Notes under the pieces: generated by a model | Told to the model about the DNA's origin: nothing | Databases searched by the model: none | Seen by the model: only the letters and a program-made list of their open reading frames with translations | Program-made: the position numbers and the translations under genes | Assembly (NCBI GenBank): GCA_029983505.1 | Contig: JASBZK010000046.1 | Location: 1 to 13,679 of the forward strand | Reading direction: 5' to 3' | DNA from: Porphyromonas sp. | GTDB taxonomy: Bacteria; Bacteroidota; Bacteroidia; Bacteroidales; Porphyromonadaceae | Length of the DNA: 13,679 nt | In this document: piece by piece, positions 12,576 through 13,679 of the stretch | How positions within the stretch are numbered: position 1 is the stretch's first letter | Layout: every line of letters starts with the position of its first letter

Positions 12576-13148
12576 ATGCAAGAGCCTCGTAAGCATCCCT
12601 TAGAACAGTTCCATTTTTGTCCCAAGTGCGGGAGCCCGAATTTCGCGGTCAATAACGAGAAATCGAAGGTGTGTCCGGACTGCGGATTCGTGTACTACTT
12701 CAACCCCTCCGCCGCTACTGCCGTCTTTGTGACCGACCGGCGCAATAATCTCCTCGTCTCCATCAGGGGCAAAGAGCCTGCCGAGGGTCTCTACGACTTG
12801 CCGGGCGGGTTTGTGGACCAATTCGAGACAGCACGCGAAGGCGCTGCTCGCGAACTCTTCGAGGAGACCGGGATCGACTTCAAGCGTGGTCTCTCCGGCG
12901 GCATCCTCTCGCCTCTGCGTTACCTCTTTTCTGTGCCGAACATCTATCCGTATTCGGGCTTCGATGTGCATACCCTCGACCTCTTTTTTCATCTGGAGGT
13001 GGAGACGATAGACCCCTATCTCGGACCGGGCTTCGACGATGTCCGGGAGCTGATCAAGATGCCTCTGTCCGAGACGGTGCCTGAGGACTTCGGATTGGCT
13101 TCGATAAAGAAAGCGATCGCGATGGTTCACGAAAAAAGGTTGATTTGA
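12576..13148 (+). CDS. Nudix hydrolase with N-terminal zinc ribbon
   Basis: Nudix enzymes hydrolyse nucleoside diphosphates linked to another group. The 190-residue protein has a zinc ribbon with Cys pairs at 15/18 (CPKCGS) and 33/36 (CPDCGF). The Nudix domain (about 46-180) contains a complete Nudix box: G78, E84, R92, E93, L94, E96, E97, G99 and I100 fit GX5EX7REUXEEXGU exactly, so the metal site is intact. The zinc ribbon resembles that of NudC (NADH pyrophosphatase), but the SQPWPFPxS motif that gives NudC its specificity is absent, so the substrate is unknown. It is a stand-alone gene diverging from the dedA-family gene, with rpmH 170 bases downstream under its own promoter. Confidence 0.93.
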   Translation: MQEPRKHPLEQFHFCPKCGSPNFAVNNEKSKVCPDCGFVYYFNPSAATAVFVTDRRNNLLVSIRGKEPAEGLYDLPGGFVDQFETAREGAARELFEETGIDFKRGLSGGILSPLRYLFSVPNIYPYSGFDVHTLDLFFHLEVETIDPYLGPGFDDVRELIKMPLSETVPEDFGLASIKKAIAMVHEKRLI

Positions 13149-13160
13149 CTCCGGAAATCT

Positions 13161-13191
13161 TTTGCAATCTCGTCCAAAAGCGGTACCTTTG
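13161..13191 (+). promoter_or_regulatory. Promoter of rpmH (TTTG, 19-base spacer, TACCTTTG)
   Basis: TTTG (13161-13164) and TACCTTTG (13184-13191) are separated by exactly 19 bases, the best promoter match in the window. It predicts a leader of about 120 bases before rpmH. An imperfect hairpin in that leader pairs TGTCTTA (13221-13227) with TAAGAGAC (13245-13252), with GC-rich CCGCAGCGG inside. Confidence 0.7.
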
Positions 13192-13318
13192 CACACGTGC
13201 TTAAAAGTGCGCGCAAGTGGTGTCTTATCCGCAGCGGGTGCTTGTAAGAGACAGAGTGAGGATTTACACCTTGTACGGACGATAATTTAGAGACACAGAT
13301 TTAATATAGACTACTGCG

Positions 13319-13471
13319 ATGAAGAGAACATTTCAGCCCTCTAACAGGAAGAGAAAGAACAAACACGGATTCCGCTCCAGAATGGCGACCGCCAACGGAC
13401 GTCGTGTACTGGCAAGCCGTCGTGCACACGGAAGACGTAAGCTTACCGTTTCCGACGAATACAACGGCTAA
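13319..13471 (+). CDS. rpmH: 50S ribosomal protein L34
   Basis: This 50-residue basic protein of the large ribosomal subunit starts at ATG 13319 (MKRTFQPSNRKRKNKHGFRS) and carries the family pattern RMATANGRRVLASRRAHGRRKL at 21-42. The short acidic tail (SDEYNG) follows the family core. The whole length and motif order match L34, so it is certain despite its small size. It has its own promoter and leader, and is followed by two hairpins, the second a strong terminator, so it forms a single-gene transcript. Confidence 0.97.
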   Translation: MKRTFQPSNRKRKNKHGFRSRMATANGRRVLASRRAHGRRKLTVSDEYNG

Positions 13472-13476
13472 TCCCT

Positions 13477-13522
13477 TTTTATGAGCCTGTCCCCGCTAAA
13501 GGGACGAAGCAAGCTCATAAAA
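13477..13522 (+). other. Nested hairpin downstream of rpmH
   Basis: TTTTATGAGC (13477-13486) pairs with GCTCATAAAA (13513-13522), a 10-bp stem, and inside it GTCCC (13489-13493) pairs with GGGAC (13501-13505). It ends one base before the terminator and could protect the 3' end of the small rpmH mRNA. Confidence 0.5.
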
Positions 13523-13523
13523 T

Positions 13524-13562
13524 AATCCCGCGAGGCTTAGTGCTTCGCGGGATTGTTTTTTT
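13524..13562 (+). terminator. Intrinsic terminator of rpmH
   Basis: AATCCCGCGA (13524-13533) pairs with TCGCGGGATT (13545-13554), extendable by three pairs inside, and is followed by G and seven T bases (13556-13562). Confidence 0.9.
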
Positions 13563-13679
13563 GTGTCCGGTGAAAGGCGCTTGCCGTGGTCGGGGATGCG
13601 GTGTCCCGGTCGATGGGGCGATGAAGAAAGCGAGAAAGGGATCGTGGAGGGAGTACCTCGCCAACTCCGAGTGACGGTA
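13563..13679. other. Window end, no assignable gene
   Basis: Several frames stay open to the window edge on both strands, including a + frame that could start at GTG 13563, but none gives a peptide I recognise. It may be spacer or the edge of a gene lying outside. Confidence 0.4.

Noticed and set aside
13563..13679. Possible GTG-started gene running off the window end
   Set aside because: The peptide is not recognisable and the frame is too short; it starts directly at the terminator T-run without promoter support.

Overview
The window looks like chromosomal DNA of a Bacteroidota bacterium, most probably from the Porphyromonas group. The evidence is: a BspA-type leucine-rich-repeat protein beside an Ig-like lipoprotein; the coiled-coil/zapA/rny gene order; an RNase HI with an N-terminal viroplasmin-like domain; no obvious Shine-Dalgarno sequences; and several intergenic matches to the Bacteroidota promoter (TAnnTTTG, with TTTG about 19 bases upstream). 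Base composition looks near 50% GC by eye. The genus is an inference from gene content, not a measurement.

Layout. Bases 3-2035 (+) hold the 3' end of a BspA-like surface protein and a full-length two-Ig-domain lipoprotein with a FISUMP-like C-terminal domain. Bases 2321-3650 (+) hold thiamine pyrophosphokinase followed closely by a GTG-started RNase HI. Bases 3949-5120 (+) hold a four-helix DUF2231 membrane protein and a rubrerythrin that carries a lipoprotein signal peptide. Bases 5460-7715 (-) hold pta-ackA, the acetyl-CoA to acetate and ATP pathway. Bases 8009-11170 (-) hold fabD, a small coiled-coil gene, zapA and rny (RNase Y), closely spaced and probably co-transcribed. A tRNA-Leu(UAG) (+) follows with its own promoter and a 16-bp terminator shared with the convergent dedA-family gene (-). 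A zinc-ribbon Nudix hydrolase (+) diverges from dedA. The last gene is rpmH (+), encoding ribosomal protein L34, with a strong promoter, a leader and a strong terminator.

Most genes are housekeeping. Two things stand out. The first is the DUF2231/rubrerythrin pair: the peroxide-scavenging rubrerythrin is predicted to be exported and lipid-anchored, away from its usual cytoplasmic electron donors, and lies directly after a small membrane protein with conserved histidines. I propose, as inference only, that the two form an envelope peroxide-reduction module. The second is a dispersed family of short palindrome-like elements (core GGTACAGACC and variants, often with T-rich and A-rich flanks). 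They occupy four intergenic regions and appear in no gene; one pair forms a perfect 31-bp inverted repeat.

No insertion sequence, transposase, phage gene, CRISPR array, rRNA or plasmid origin was seen.
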